NCBI RefSeq assembly: GCF_019511525.1
Contig: NZ_JAEUAT010000017.1
Span: 1 to 64,000, forward strand
Direction: 5' to 3'
DNA: 64,000 nt
Source of the DNA: Rhizobium cauense
GTDB taxonomy: Bacteria; Pseudomonadota; Alphaproteobacteria; Rhizobiales; Rhizobiaceae
The notes below the pieces were generated by a model. That model was not told the DNA's origin. It ran no database searches and saw only the letters and a program-made list of their open reading frames with translations. Both the position numbers and the translations under genes were made by a program. Shown one piece after another: positions 1 to 8,867 of this stretch; the first letter of the stretch is position 1; each line of letters opens with the position of its first letter.

Positions 1-1274
1 TCCCACCCCTTTTCCAACGCAGCCGACCTGTCCGGGAGAAAGGAAATCGGCACGAATCTTTGAAGCAAATCCGGGAACAAGCCACCCGCAAGAGCCGGGC
101 TCAAATAGTCCTGACCAACGAATTCAGACACGATGTCCGGTAACTTTGCGTCGCCTGCCTGAATGGCCTTCGCCAGCTTCTCATCGTGTATGCTTGCGAC
201 AAAGCCGGCCACGCCCAGACTTCCACCCGAGATCGAACTGATCGCGAAGAGGTGCTTGGAGAACTCCCCCTGCGTTTCGGCCTCTAGCCGGGACATCACC
301 GCGCCTGTCCAGTAGCCTGCGCGTGAGGCTCCACCCTCGCTCGCCACGAATATCATCGGGATAGGGTAGGTGCCGTTCGCCAACCCTTGACCCTTCCACC
401 TGTTATAAGCCGCCTCAATGGTTGGCCGGGACTGGATTGCCGCTTGTTGAGTAGCGGTGTCGGATCTCGAGTGACGGACCTCGTGATTATCGACCCACAA
501 ACTGAAGACTACGATGGTCACAAACAACGCCTCAGTCACTCGTAGGTGATATCTGTTCCCGATTATTGAGAGCCAGGTAAGGACCGGGATAAGCAGCGAG
601 CAGGCTGTCAGCACGACCGCAGCAGGTCCGAAGTGAACTGACAAGCTGACGGGTTCGAGCGTCACAATGATCATGGCGATCAGCGCGTAGACTATCCCGG
701 CGTAGAACAGGAATGGCTTCAGGTTCCTCAAAGACATGTCGATGGCGGCGGCCGCGCGTCGACGCCCTTGTGACGCCAACCGGTCTGATGCCCCTTCCAT
801 GCTTTTGACCGCCGACTTCCGTGTCCAAAGAAAGATGAGGAAGGTCGCACCGAGTCCTGCCAATATCCACGCCGGCCAGGCATTGGGTGTCTGCACTCGC
901 CAGAGGGCAACGAACAATAGACCGAACGGCACCAATCCAAGGATCCTCGGGACCCACACCAGGTACATTCTGGCCGCCCAATGGTCTTGCGGGCCTTCGT
1001 ATTGATCTGCGATTGCTCGCGCCCAGAACCAGCCTTGGAAACCCAGGACGGCAACCGAAAGACACAACCAAAACACTTGGATCGAATATCCAGAACTGTG
1101 ATCAGGGTTCACATCGGTGACAGTTCTCAGCAGGTCCTGACCCTGAGGAACCCATGCGAGAATATAGCCGGCCGCTGCGACCAGCGCGAAAATGAGAACG
1201 AAGCCTCTTGTGTCGTGCAGAAGGTCGGCAATTTTCCGAAGTCGCGTGTGCTTCCCATACCTGTCCTTCAGCAT
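1..1274 (-). CDS. Multi-pass membrane protein with C-terminal patatin-like phospholipase domain (partial at left edge)
   Basis: An open frame on the minus strand starts at the ATG at 1274 (GGAGAGG just upstream) and runs off the window without a stop, giving about 424 visible residues. The N-terminal half has roughly six or seven hydrophobic segments (about residues 23-41, 57-80, 108-125, 134-150 and three more before residue 250). Then comes a soluble domain with GGASR, resembling a patatin oxyanion-hole motif, and SSISGGSLG, whose GGSLG matches the GxSxG nucleophile elbow. Patatin-like enzymes are Ser-Asp lipid acyl hydrolases; the catalytic Asp would lie beyond the window. Inferred role: a membrane-tethered lipase of unknown substrate. 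The family call rests on motifs only, and proteins of this layout are often annotated simply as membrane proteins. Confidence 0.75.
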   Translation of the reverse strand, partial: MLKDRYGKHTRLRKIADLLHDTRGFVLIFALVAAAGYILAWVPQGQDLLRTVTDVNPDHSSGYSIQVFWLCLSVAVLGFQGWFWARAIADQYEGPQDHWAARMYLVWVPRILGLVPFGLLFVALWRVQTPNAWPAWILAGLGATFLIFLWTRKSAVKSMEGASDRLASQGRRRAAAAIDMSLRNLKPFLFYAGIVYALIAMIIVTLEPVSLSVHFGPAAVVLTACSLLIPVLTWLSIIGNRYHLRVTEALFVTIVVFSLWVDNHEVRHSRSDTATQQAAIQSRPTIEAAYNRWKGQGLANGTYPIPMIFVASEGGASRAGYWTGAVMSRLEAETQGEFSKHLFAISSISGGSLGVAGFVASIHDEKLAKAIQAGDAKLPDIVSEFVGQDYLSPALAGGLFPDLLQRFVPISFLPDRSAALEKGW

Positions 1275-1404
1275 GGAGCCTCTCCAACTGCCAGATCGAG
1301 TTCACAAATACGCTGCGCGGTATTTCTGAGGTTAGGGCAGCACCAAAACCGATATGGCGTTTACGGGCCCTCACACATCAAATTCCAAACCGTCATGCTT
1401 CCGA

Positions 1405-1689
1405 TTACGCCAAAAGGTGCGGCCGACTGTTCGCTGCCGTTCGAATAGCGAGGCCGGCCTCCAGGCAAGCGGACACGAACAGCTCCTTGCTGGTCGCCGC
1501 AGAGCCACTTCTACCTAGCACGCTACGGCAACCGATTACCGCGGCCTCGTGATACGCGCCGGATGCCTTCGGCCACTCGTGCTCAAGAAAATCGAGGGTA
1601 TCGTGAATGCTACGGAAAGTTCTTTCGCTGCCGTTCTGTAGCCGGACGACGATCGGTATGGGCCAATATCTGTCGAACGTGGACATCAT
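1405..1689 (-). CDS. DUF982 domain-containing protein
   Basis: A 94-residue protein with the pattern usual for DUF982, a family largely confined to Rhizobiales: an N-terminal PIPIVVRL strand, a R-S-I-x-D-T-L-D-F-L helix, then EWP, and a C-terminal helix containing C-x-x-A-L/V and SACLEAGLAI. The function of the family is unknown. It lies 130 bases upstream of the patatin-like membrane protein on the same strand, a gap wide enough to hold its own promoter. Length is normal for the family. No signal peptide or membrane segment is visible, so it is presumably cytoplasmic. Confidence 0.75.
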   Translation of the reverse strand: MMSTFDRYWPIPIVVRLQNGSERTFRSIHDTLDFLEHEWPKASGAYHEAAVIGCRSVLGRSGSAATSKELFVSACLEAGLAIRTAANSRPHLLA

Positions 1690-1837
1690 CCCTCCAGTCC
1701 CCAGCGACTCATAGTACTATCTTAATGTGTACGCTCCGCCACGACAACTCATCTTGAAGGTGTATGCTACTAATCCACCGCTGGCTTCAGCGGCGCGAGA
1801 CCGCGGTCTTTGTGGCCCATTTTACGGGAAAACCACT

Positions 1838-2077
1838 CTATTCGTAGGGAAGACCACACAGCGATCGATTTAAACCATGCAGTAGAGTGGATCCGATGGC
1901 GGGCAAGTGATTTGGCCAGATCACCTCCCACAAGAGAGTTTCCAGCCGCTCATGCGCTCCCTTCTCGTCCGACTCCATCAAGCGCCTGTAACCCGAGAGA
2001 CGTCTGGCCGCGAATATCGCGGCCAGACGTCTCTCGGGTCCGCAAGGACTCGAACCTGGTTTATCATCGGTAAACAT
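1838..2077 (-). pseudogene. Remnant of a class III adenylate/guanylate cyclase N-terminus
   Basis: The 79-residue minus-strand frame contains ERRLAAIFAA followed by SGYRRLMESDEKGAHERLE. This matches the conserved start of many rhizobial class III cyclases (typically RRLAAILAADVAGYSRLMxADExGT). The DV of the first catalytic metal site is replaced by RR, and similarity stops after about 60 residues, so the catalytic core is missing. Read as a decayed fragment, probably left by an old rearrangement. A perfect inverted repeat (1991-2039) is embedded exactly where the sequence departs from the family consensus. Confidence 0.5.
1991..2039. repeat. Perfect 23-bp inverted repeat with 3-bp loop
   Basis: Arms at 1991-2013 and 2017-2039 are perfectly complementary around the trinucleotide ATA. 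The core, CTGGCCGCGA and its complement, comes from the RLAAIFAA codons of the cyclase remnant, but the outer ACCCGAGAGACGT extension is not explained by coding constraint. It lacks a T-tract, so it is not a standard terminator. It could extrude as a cruciform or mark a rearrangement endpoint. Confidence 0.85.
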
Positions 2078-2113
2078 ATGATACTTGTCCTCGATTCCCT
2101 CCCCCAGCCTTGG

Positions 2114-3340
2114 CTACTGCTGGGCGTAGCACTGTGGATTAATGATCTTATTGAGAACCATAGGTACATCGCTGGATGCGCCGTCCTCGTGGCATGGTAT
2201 CTGCGTACCAACGACACCCTCCCAGCCTTTCGTAATGATCTGCCTCGCCCTTTCCTCTTCTTCGACGGATGGGAAGTAGGGATTGCCGTTGGTGCCCAGG
2301 CTGGGAAACTGTGCCAGCCTCTTCTGTATGTTGCTTGGCACTTTGCCCCTGCGCGCGAGGTCAGCTAATCGAATTGGGTGACAATGCCGTTGCAAGAAGG
2401 CTAACTGCGTTTCATCCGAGTAAAGATAGGTCATCCAGAGGCGTGCGGCATTCGGATGAGGAGCGGACGCGCTGATCGCCTGGGCGTACACACCCGCAAG
2501 AACACCCGTCCGTGGCGTGATTACTGCAATCCTTGTTTTGCCGCGCAGCTCTTCGCGATCAGCCAGTGCAAGGTAGTTCCATCTAACAAGGATGGGTGTC
2601 CGCCCTCGAACAAGCGAACCTTGATTGCCTACGATCGGCACAAAGTTTCCCACCCGGTTGAGCTCTGCAAAGTACCTCATCCCTCGAGAAGCGGCATGAT
2701 CCGGATCTCCTTGGCCTGCCGAAAGACCTGCAGCGAAAACGCTTAAGATCGCTTGGTTTGAAGCCAGGTCTCCGGCCAAGGCCACCATATTTCGGTACTC
2801 TGGCGAGAGGAGGTCTGGCCAGTCCATGGGGGCCCTCAGCACAATGTCGGAATTCACCTCGAAGACAATTGACCCGTAGTATGCTCCATACCAGTAGCCA
2901 TCGCCGTCCTTGGCGGCGTTTGGGATTGTTGACCAGGTCGGCACTTTGTGCGGCAGCAGTAAACCCTCTCGTTTCGCAGACACAGCGAATGATACACCAA
3001 CGTCAATGACATCCACCGTATCCGCGCCGGGTGTTACCCGGGGCTTCTTAATCTCCTCTATTACCTTCGTGGAGGAAGCATCAGGTAGACGCTCACTGAT
3101 CCGGATACCGAATTTCGCCTTAAAGCCATCGATGATGGCACCATACCCGCACCAGTCGCGTGGCAAGGCGACAACGTTGAGCTGCCCCTCTTCCTTTGCA
3201 GCCGCGATCAGGTGTTCCAGTGGGCCAGCGGAGGCGCACGCGGCGGTGATTATTACGACCACCACCGCGAAAGGGATCACCAAGTAATTAGCTGCCCCTC
3301 GAACATACATGGCCACAACCTGTTGCCGTTGCCATTGCAC
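2114..3340 (-). CDS. ABC transporter extracellular solute-binding lipoprotein (iron/phosphonate/polyamine type)
   Basis: A 408-residue exported protein. A hydrophobic N-terminal segment (about residues 22-35) ends in TAAC, an acceptable lipobox, so it is probably a lipoprotein. The mature part begins with AAKEEGQLNVVALP, typical of family 1 solute-binding proteins near the Fe(III)/2-aminoethylphosphonate/spermidine group, and later has YWYGAYYGS and WMTYLYSDE, which occur at equivalent places in that group. ATG at 3340 gives a long n-region; the ATG at 3310 (MYVRGAANYL) would give a more usual signal peptide. No permease or ATPase gene is adjacent, so it is an orphan binding protein or depends on a transporter elsewhere. 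The ligand cannot be read from sequence. Confidence 0.8.
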   Translation of the reverse strand: MQWQRQQVVAMYVRGAANYLVIPFAVVVVIITAACASAGPLEHLIAAAKEEGQLNVVALPRDWCGYGAIIDGFKAKFGIRISERLPDASSTKVIEEIKKPRVTPGADTVDVIDVGVSFAVSAKREGLLLPHKVPTWSTIPNAAKDGDGYWYGAYYGSIVFEVNSDIVLRAPMDWPDLLSPEYRNMVALAGDLASNQAILSVFAAGLSAGQGDPDHAASRGMRYFAELNRVGNFVPIVGNQGSLVRGRTPILVRWNYLALADREELRGKTRIAVITPRTGVLAGVYAQAISASAPHPNAARLWMTYLYSDETQLAFLQRHCHPIRLADLARRGKVPSNIQKRLAQFPSLGTNGNPYFPSVEEEERARQIITKGWEGVVGTQIPCHEDGASSDVPMVLNKIINPQCYAQQ

Positions 3341-3998
3341 TGCAGATTATAGCAGCCAGACCGGGTTTTGAGAATTGCGATAGGAGGGAGCGAATCACAA
3401 CAGGCGGAACTGGAATTGTTGCTATGGACGCATCTCACAGAAAAGGCGCTCAACCCACAAGGGAGCGCCTCTTCATTCCCGGATGGCGAACGCAACCGCC
3501 CTCACGGGGAAACCTCATAGCATACAATCGACCGGATGCGGCATAAATGCCATCCATTCGGCCTATTTGCAATGCCCGAAGTCCAGTGGCTCCTGAGCTA
3601 TATAGAAGTCGCTTGTACCGCTAGTCTCAGCCGGGAAAGGTGACTATACGCGTGGCCCGCGGACCATGATCTGAGATGGAAGAGAGAGGGCTCACTTGCA
3701 GCTGCCATCCCCTAGTCACCAACGTTCTCGTCCGGCATATTGTCTTCCATTCGTAGCTGCCATTTGACAACGTACTGATGGCCAGACCAGACCGCAGTGG
3801 CAAGTTCGGTCGAACTATTGCGTCCTCTACCCAAATGCCCCCCGTAGTGACCTGCTACCCGCGGTGGCTGGCAAGTCGTTGTGGGTGTTCACGTTTAGAG
3901 ATGTTCGGTCACTTTAAATGACTTTTCAACGAAGCTGTCTTTGTACAAGTAGACTCCATCGAATGCCCGACGACCCTAATATGTGAAAAACCGAGCCC
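3341..3998. other. Gene-free stretch of about 660 bases
   Basis: No frame here looks coding on either strand. It contains one terminator-like inverted repeat (3444-3470) and presumably the promoter of the FabV-like gene that starts at 3999. Confidence 0.5.
3444..3470. terminator. Terminator-like hairpin
   Basis: AGGCGCTC (3444-3451) pairs perfectly with GAGCGCCT (3463-3470) across an 11-base loop. It is flanked by AAA on the left and CTTC on the right, so neither strand has a proper U-tract. It may be a relic terminator, as no gene end lies close by. Confidence 0.35.
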
Positions 3999-5402
3999 AT
4001 GAAAAATCCAATTCCGCTGGAGACCATCACCGAAAACACGGTGTTTCGAAATGGCGATATCTTCGTCCTGTTTGGCGAGCTATTCGGCCGTGGCTATGCG
4101 ACTGGTCTCGTCGATCAGGCTCGGAAAGCGGGAATGCGGATCGTGGGGATTACAGTCGGGCGACGCGACGAGAATAATCGTCTAAGGCCCCTGACGGACC
4201 AAGAGCTCTCCGAGGCCGAGGCGCGTTTGGGCGGCGAGATCATCAACATCCCCCTAATGGCAGGCTTTGATCTCGATGCTCCCGCGGACGGCCCCACTCC
4301 TACCGATCTTCTGGCAGGCCTGACGCTGGACAGCTGGGAACGTGAAAAGCTTGACTGGGAATACATCGAAAAATGTCAGGCTCGCGCCACTGAACGGTTC
4401 ACGGATGCGCTGGCTCAGGTAATGGCTGTGCTCGACGGCATGATCTCCGAAGGCCGCAACGTGTTCTTTGCCCATACGATGGCCGGAGGCATTCCTAAAG
4501 CAAAGGTATTCCTTGTCGTCGCCAATCGCATCTACAAGGGAACGGGTCCACGCCACATGTCATCGCAGGCACTGCTCGACAGTGACATGGGCAAACTGAT
4601 CCTCCGGAACTTCGATGAGGTCTCGGCCAACACGTTCCGACATCTGATCAATTTCAGCGCGGCGATCCGCGAGCGCATCGAAGCCTCGGGCGGTCAGGTT
4701 CGGTACACGGCATACGGTTACCACGGAACGGGCATCCTGATCGACGGCGAGTATCGTTGGCAGACCTATACGAACTACACCCAGGGCTACGCCAAGATGC
4801 GCCTGGAAGGCATTGCGGCCGATGCTTGGTCCAAGGGTGTGAAGGCAACCGTGTACAACTGCCCCGAAATCCGGACGAATTCCTCCGACGTGTTTACAGG
4901 CATCGAGCTGCCTCTCATTCCACTCCTACTTGCGTTGAGGAAGGAGAACGGCGGTCAGTGGGCCGAGGAACAATGGCGCGCGTGCGAGGAGCTCCTGTCA
5001 GAAGGGTTTACGTTGGAAGATGTCATCGCCAAGATCAGAGATCTGCAAGCGAGCGACGTCATGGTTCCATTCTACGACTTCTCCGCATGGCCAATGCCCA
5101 ACAGCCAGGCCCAGGCCGATTTGACGATTGGCACCTCCAATGAAATCACCGCAATGCACCGCAACGGCAGGGTCGTCATCAGCGATCTCCTGAGCGCCCT
5201 TGTGGTCGAATCAACGGGTCAATTGATCTTCGGTGCATCGTCATCACCGAATGGCCCGGTCCAGTGGTTGAACCACGATGTCGTAGCCCGTCGCCTGAAT
5301 GCTACCCACGAGGTTCCGACAAGCAAGTCGCTATCGGCAACAATGCAGACGTCGGATAGCGCCTCGTTGTCTTTGCCGTCGGAAATCGGCCTGGCATCGT
5401 AG
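3999..5402 (+). CDS. FabV/FabMG-like trans-2-enoyl-ACP (CoA) reductase family protein
   Basis: A 467-residue protein with a Rossmann-like N-terminus (NGDIFVLFGELFGRGYATGL, then GITVGRRDENN). The central block resembles FabV: AYGYHGT corresponds to the FabV AYSYIGT, followed by Tyr257-x8-Lys266, the Y-x8-K spacing of FabV catalytic residues, then a K-A-T-V and TNSSD stretch equivalent to the FabV T-Q-A-S-S. FabV and the metagenomic FabMG enzymes reduce enoyl thioesters with NAD(P)H in fatty acid synthesis and resist triclosan. That this protein does the same is inference. The last 28 or so residues, after the RRLNATHE region, are Ser/Thr-rich and look like an extension past the natural end. 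The start has only a weak ribosome-binding site. No fatty acid genes are nearby; it is convergent with the ROK gene. Confidence 0.65.
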   Translation: MKNPIPLETITENTVFRNGDIFVLFGELFGRGYATGLVDQARKAGMRIVGITVGRRDENNRLRPLTDQELSEAEARLGGEIINIPLMAGFDLDAPADGPTPTDLLAGLTLDSWEREKLDWEYIEKCQARATERFTDALAQVMAVLDGMISEGRNVFFAHTMAGGIPKAKVFLVVANRIYKGTGPRHMSSQALLDSDMGKLILRNFDEVSANTFRHLINFSAAIRERIEASGGQVRYTAYGYHGTGILIDGEYRWQTYTNYTQGYAKMRLEGIAADAWSKGVKATVYNCPEIRTNSSDVFTGIELPLIPLLLALRKENGGQWAEEQWRACEELLSEGFTLEDVIAKIRDLQASDVMVPFYDFSAWPMPNSQAQADLTIGTSNEITAMHRNGRVVISDLLSALVVESTGQLIFGASSSPNGPVQWLNHDVVARRLNATHEVPTSKSLSATMQTSDSASLSLPSEIGLAS

Positions 5403-5550
5403 TTAAAGTCCCCGGGGACGACAGGCACGTGCCTTTCAGCCGACACCCCTGAACACAGGCGGTGCAGGTCGAACTCGTCCGGCTCGGCAGCCGTCCCCTT
5501 CCCTCCCGGACCAAAATTCCAACCCTATTTTTCCCGTGTCTGACGCGAAC

Positions 5551-6291
5551 TTAGATGTGCAGGCTCTCATCCAGCCAGACCCGAAAACCGCCGCGGAAGG
5601 CGTTGTCGTTGTTGCCGCGGCGGCACTTCGGCGGCAGCTCCTTGAGCCGTTCGACATTGCCGCCGCCTATGACGATGTAGTCCGGCAGCAGGGCAGCACT
5701 CAAGCGATCTGCGACGTCGAGTACAGATTTTCGCCATCTGCCTTTGCCGCGACGCTCCAGTCCGCGTTCGCCGACGTAGTCCTCGAATGTCGCCTTTCGG
5801 TAAGGCATGTGGGCCAGTTCGAGAGGCAAGCAAACATTCTCGGCGATAATGGCAGAGCCGAGGCCAGTGCCGAGGCCGAGAAAAAGCATGCGGCCCGCCT
5901 CGTAACTGCCGATCGCCTGCATGAGTGCGTCGTTGACCATCCGCACTGGCCGTTCAAACGCTGCTTCGAAATCAAAATTCTTCCATCCCGGCCCAAGGTT
6001 AAATGGATCGGCGGCGGCCCGGTTGGCAATAACCGGTCCGGGATATCCGATCGCCACAAGGTCATAGTGCCAATCTTCCGTTAGCTTGCGCAGTGCATCC
6101 ACCATCCTCGCCGCTGTCATCTGATGGCCAGATTCGACCGCGCGCCGTTCGCTGCCGCTGCTGAGTTCGACCTTCACATGCGACCCGCCGATATCGATGG
6201 CAAGCACAGTACGATCAGCCGGTCGGGTGCCCACCTGGGGCTTGCCATGCTTGCGCCCTTGCGATGCGATTGTTTCAGTCGTCTCAGCCAT
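5551..6291 (-). CDS. ROK family / polyphosphate glucokinase-like sugar kinase
   Basis: A 246-residue protein from the ATG at 6291, chosen because GGAGGAG lies about 8 bases upstream; an in-frame start at 6321 lacks such a site. AIDIGGSHVK is the phosphate-1 ATP-binding motif of ROK/actin-fold kinases, VNDALMQAIG carries the expected catalytic Asp, and LGLGTGLGSAII is the phosphate-2 loop. Length and motif spacing fit short ROK proteins of the polyphosphate/ATP glucokinase group better than the longer Mlc/NagC regulators, and there is no helix-turn-helix. It is divergent from the glucoamylase at 6459, so phosphorylation of the glucose released by that enzyme is a reasonable inference. The phosphoryl donor cannot be told from sequence. 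Confidence 0.75.
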   Translation of the reverse strand: MAETTETIASQGRKHGKPQVGTRPADRTVLAIDIGGSHVKVELSSGSERRAVESGHQMTAARMVDALRKLTEDWHYDLVAIGYPGPVIANRAAADPFNLGPGWKNFDFEAAFERPVRMVNDALMQAIGSYEAGRMLFLGLGTGLGSAIIAENVCLPLELAHMPYRKATFEDYVGERGLERRGKGRWRKSVLDVADRLSAALLPDYIVIGGGNVERLKELPPKCRRGNNDNAFRGGFRVWLDESLHI

Positions 6292-6458
6292 GTTCTGTAC
6301 TCCTCCACGGGCCGTGCCCACAATTGCTCTCGCATTGCCCTATCGGGGGCAAGATCGGGACTGGCTGTCAAGTCCCAGGAGGGCAACGCGGCGTCGCTTG
6401 ATTTCAACCCGACGATGGCTCACTGAAGGAGAGCGCATTTTGAACGGAGGATCAGCAG

Positions 6459-8867
6459 TTGGCCTTTCCGACATTGCCCGCCGGTGCTCCTGTCCCACCA
6501 GGAGCACCCGGTATCGAGCCCCGTTGGACCTCGAGCGACAAGAGCGCGGTTGGTACCGCCGCCAGCGTCGCGAGCAGCGTTTGGTTCACCGCAAGCCACG
6601 GCATCCTTAACGAGATCTATGCGCCGCGGCTCGATATGGCCTGCGTCCGCGATTTCGGATTTATCGTGACCGCGGTCGGATATTTTTCCGAGGAGAAGCG
6701 CGACACAGATCATCAAGTGCATGCGGTCGAGGACGGTGTTCCGGCGTTTCGTCTCGTCAATACCGCCCACGACGGCCGCTATCGGATCTCCAAGACCATC
6801 CTTTCAGACCCGGAGCGCGAGGTGGTGTTGCAGGACCTTCGCTTTGATGCGTTGGTCGGCAAACTTTCCGACTACCGGCTGCATGCACTTATTGCACCGC
6901 ATCTCGTCAACGGCGGCGCCGGCAACACAGCGTGGTATGGTGATTTCAAGGGGCGGCCCATGCTCTTTGCCGAGGGCTCGGGACGGGCGCTTGCGATTGC
7001 TGCCTCAGTCCCCTGGCTTGCGCGATCGGCGGGCTATGCCGGCTTCTCAGATGGCTGGCAGGCTTTGTCGCGCGGGGAGGAACTCAAGGAGGAATACTAC
7101 TGTGCGCCGTCGGGCAACGTCGCGCTATCGGGAACGCTCGACATGGAGGCGAGTAAAGGGCGGGCTGAGATCGCTATCGGCTTCGGCACGCAGCCCGAGG
7201 AAGCTGCTTTACGGGCCTTGCTCAGCCTGGAAAAGGGTATCGAGCCGGCGCTGAAGCACTTTCGGAACGGCTGGCGGGACTGGCAGGGGGGATTGCTTCC
7301 CCTCGATGAGCCCCATGAACCTGGCCAATTGAACCGGTACCGCGTCAGCACTGGCGTACTCGCCACCCACCGCGACGATGCCTCGGGCGCCATCATAGCG
7401 AGCCTTTCTATCCCCTGGGGCTTCAACAAGAGCGACGACGACCTCGGCGGCTATCATCTCGTCTGGACGCGAGACCTGGTGGAAACGGCGAGCGGGTTGC
7501 TTGCGGCAGGTGCGGGAGCCGATGCCTGCGCAGTTCTCAACTATCTTTCTGCAATCCAGGAGGCCGATGGCCATTGGGTGCAGAATGCTTGGCTCGACGG
7601 CCGCCCCTACTGGCATGGCATTCAGATGGACGAGACGGCTTTTCCTATCCTGCTTTACGACCTGCTGCTGCGCGCCGGCGAGATCGACGCGTCGGGGGCT
7701 GGTCGATACCTGTCGATGATCGAAGCAGCAGTGGCCTATATTGTCAGAAACGGTCCCGCCACCCAGCAGGACCGTTGGGAGGAAGATGCCGGTTACTCCC
7801 CTTTTACACTCGCCGTCGAGATCGCAGGGTTGCTCGCGGCGGCCGACGCGGTGGAGGCGGCCGGACGATTATCGGCGGCACAATACCTTCGCGAGGTAGC
7901 CGATGGCTGGAACGAACGGATCGAGGAATGGACTTACGCCTCCGACACGGAACTGTCGCACCGGCTCGGCATCGATGGCTACTATGTGCGCATTGCCACG
8001 GCGACGGACGGCAGCTCTTCGCTCGGTCGCGACTTCATCCCGATCCGCAACCGCGACGACGGCGCGGCCATTGTGGAAGCGGATCTGCTTCTCAGCCCCG
8101 ATGCGCTTGCGCTTGTTCGGTTCGGTCTTCGATCCGCGCACGATCCGCGCATCCTCGGTACCGTGGCGGCGATCGATGCCGAGTTGCGACGCGATCTTCC
8201 GGCCGGACCCTACTGGTATAGGTACAATGATGACGGCTATGGTGAGGGTATCGACGGCGCCCCCTTCGCCGGCAGCGGCATAGGCAGGCTCTGGCCGCTT
8301 CTGACCGGTGAACGCGCGCACTACGAGCTCGCCGCCGGGCGACCGGAAGAAGCGCGGCGCCTACTGGCGGCACTGGAAGCCTCGGCAAGCGACGGCGGCT
8401 TACTGCCCGAACAGATTTGGGATAACGAGGACGTGCCCGAACGCGAGCTTTTTCTTGGCCGCCCCTCCGGCAGCGCCATGCCCCTCGTCTGGGCCCATGC
8501 GGAACACATCAAATTGCTGCGCTCGATCCGCGATGGTGTCATTTTCGACATGCCACCCCAAACCGTTGCTCGCTATGTCGCTGGTCAGCCGCCGATTGCG
8601 CCTTTCGCCTGGCGCCTCGCCGACAGGAGGACCGTGATGGCGGCAGGACGGAACCTGCGCATTGAACTGAGTGAGGCCGCGTTGGTGCATTGGTCGACCG
8701 ATGCTTGGGCTAGTGTCACCGACAGCCATACCCGTGATACGGGCTTCGGCACTCATGTCTGCGACCTGCCGACCAAGATGCTCGGCCCAGGCATCGTCGT
8801 CTTCACCATCTTCTGGACGACGAGGCAGCAGTGGGAAGGCACTGATTTCTCCATCGCCGTGATCTGA
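6459..8867 (+). CDS. Glycoside hydrolase family 15 glucoamylase (glucan 1,4-alpha-glucosidase)
   Basis: An 802-residue protein starting with TTG at 6459, supported by AACGGAGG eight bases before; no ATG is equally placed. Bacterial GH15 layout: an N-terminal beta-sandwich (about residues 20-270), a linker, and an (alpha/alpha)6 barrel (about 290-680). GYHLVWTRDL is the substrate-subsite block. Glu441/442 in QDRWEED is the expected general acid, and Glu651 in LLPEQIWD the general base. GH15 enzymes release beta-glucose from the non-reducing ends of alpha-glucans. No signal peptide is visible, so it probably acts on cytoplasmic oligosaccharides. Downstream of the barrel a C-terminal tail of about 120 residues forms a small beta-rich domain. 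It is divergent from the ROK kinase with 167 bases between starts. Confidence 0.9.
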   Translation: MAFPTLPAGAPVPPGAPGIEPRWTSSDKSAVGTAASVASSVWFTASHGILNEIYAPRLDMACVRDFGFIVTAVGYFSEEKRDTDHQVHAVEDGVPAFRLVNTAHDGRYRISKTILSDPEREVVLQDLRFDALVGKLSDYRLHALIAPHLVNGGAGNTAWYGDFKGRPMLFAEGSGRALAIAASVPWLARSAGYAGFSDGWQALSRGEELKEEYYCAPSGNVALSGTLDMEASKGRAEIAIGFGTQPEEAALRALLSLEKGIEPALKHFRNGWRDWQGGLLPLDEPHEPGQLNRYRVSTGVLATHRDDASGAIIASLSIPWGFNKSDDDLGGYHLVWTRDLVETASGLLAAGAGADACAVLNYLSAIQEADGHWVQNAWLDGRPYWHGIQMDETAFPILLYDLLLRAGEIDASGAGRYLSMIEAAVAYIVRNGPATQQDRWEEDAGYSPFTLAVEIAGLLAAADAVEAAGRLSAAQYLREVADGWNERIEEWTYASDTELSHRLGIDGYYVRIATATDGSSSLGRDFIPIRNRDDGAAIVEADLLLSPDALALVRFGLRSAHDPRILGTVAAIDAELRRDLPAGPYWYRYNDDGYGEGIDGAPFAGSGIGRLWPLLTGERAHYELAAGRPEEARRLLAALEASASDGGLLPEQIWDNEDVPERELFLGRPSGSAMPLVWAHAEHIKLLRSIRDGVIFDMPPQTVARYVAGQPPIAPFAWRLADRRTVMAAGRNLRIELSEAALVHWSTDAWASVTDSHTRDTGFGTHVCDLPTKMLGPGIVVFTIFWTTRQQWEGTDFSIAVI

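Noticed and set aside
2040-2130. tRNA-like 3' sequence on the minus strand (GGTTCGAGTCC)
   Set aside because: The T-arm-like string is not followed by a proper acceptor stem, and the upstream bases do not fold into D and anticodon arms; it is better explained as part of the cyclase remnant frame.
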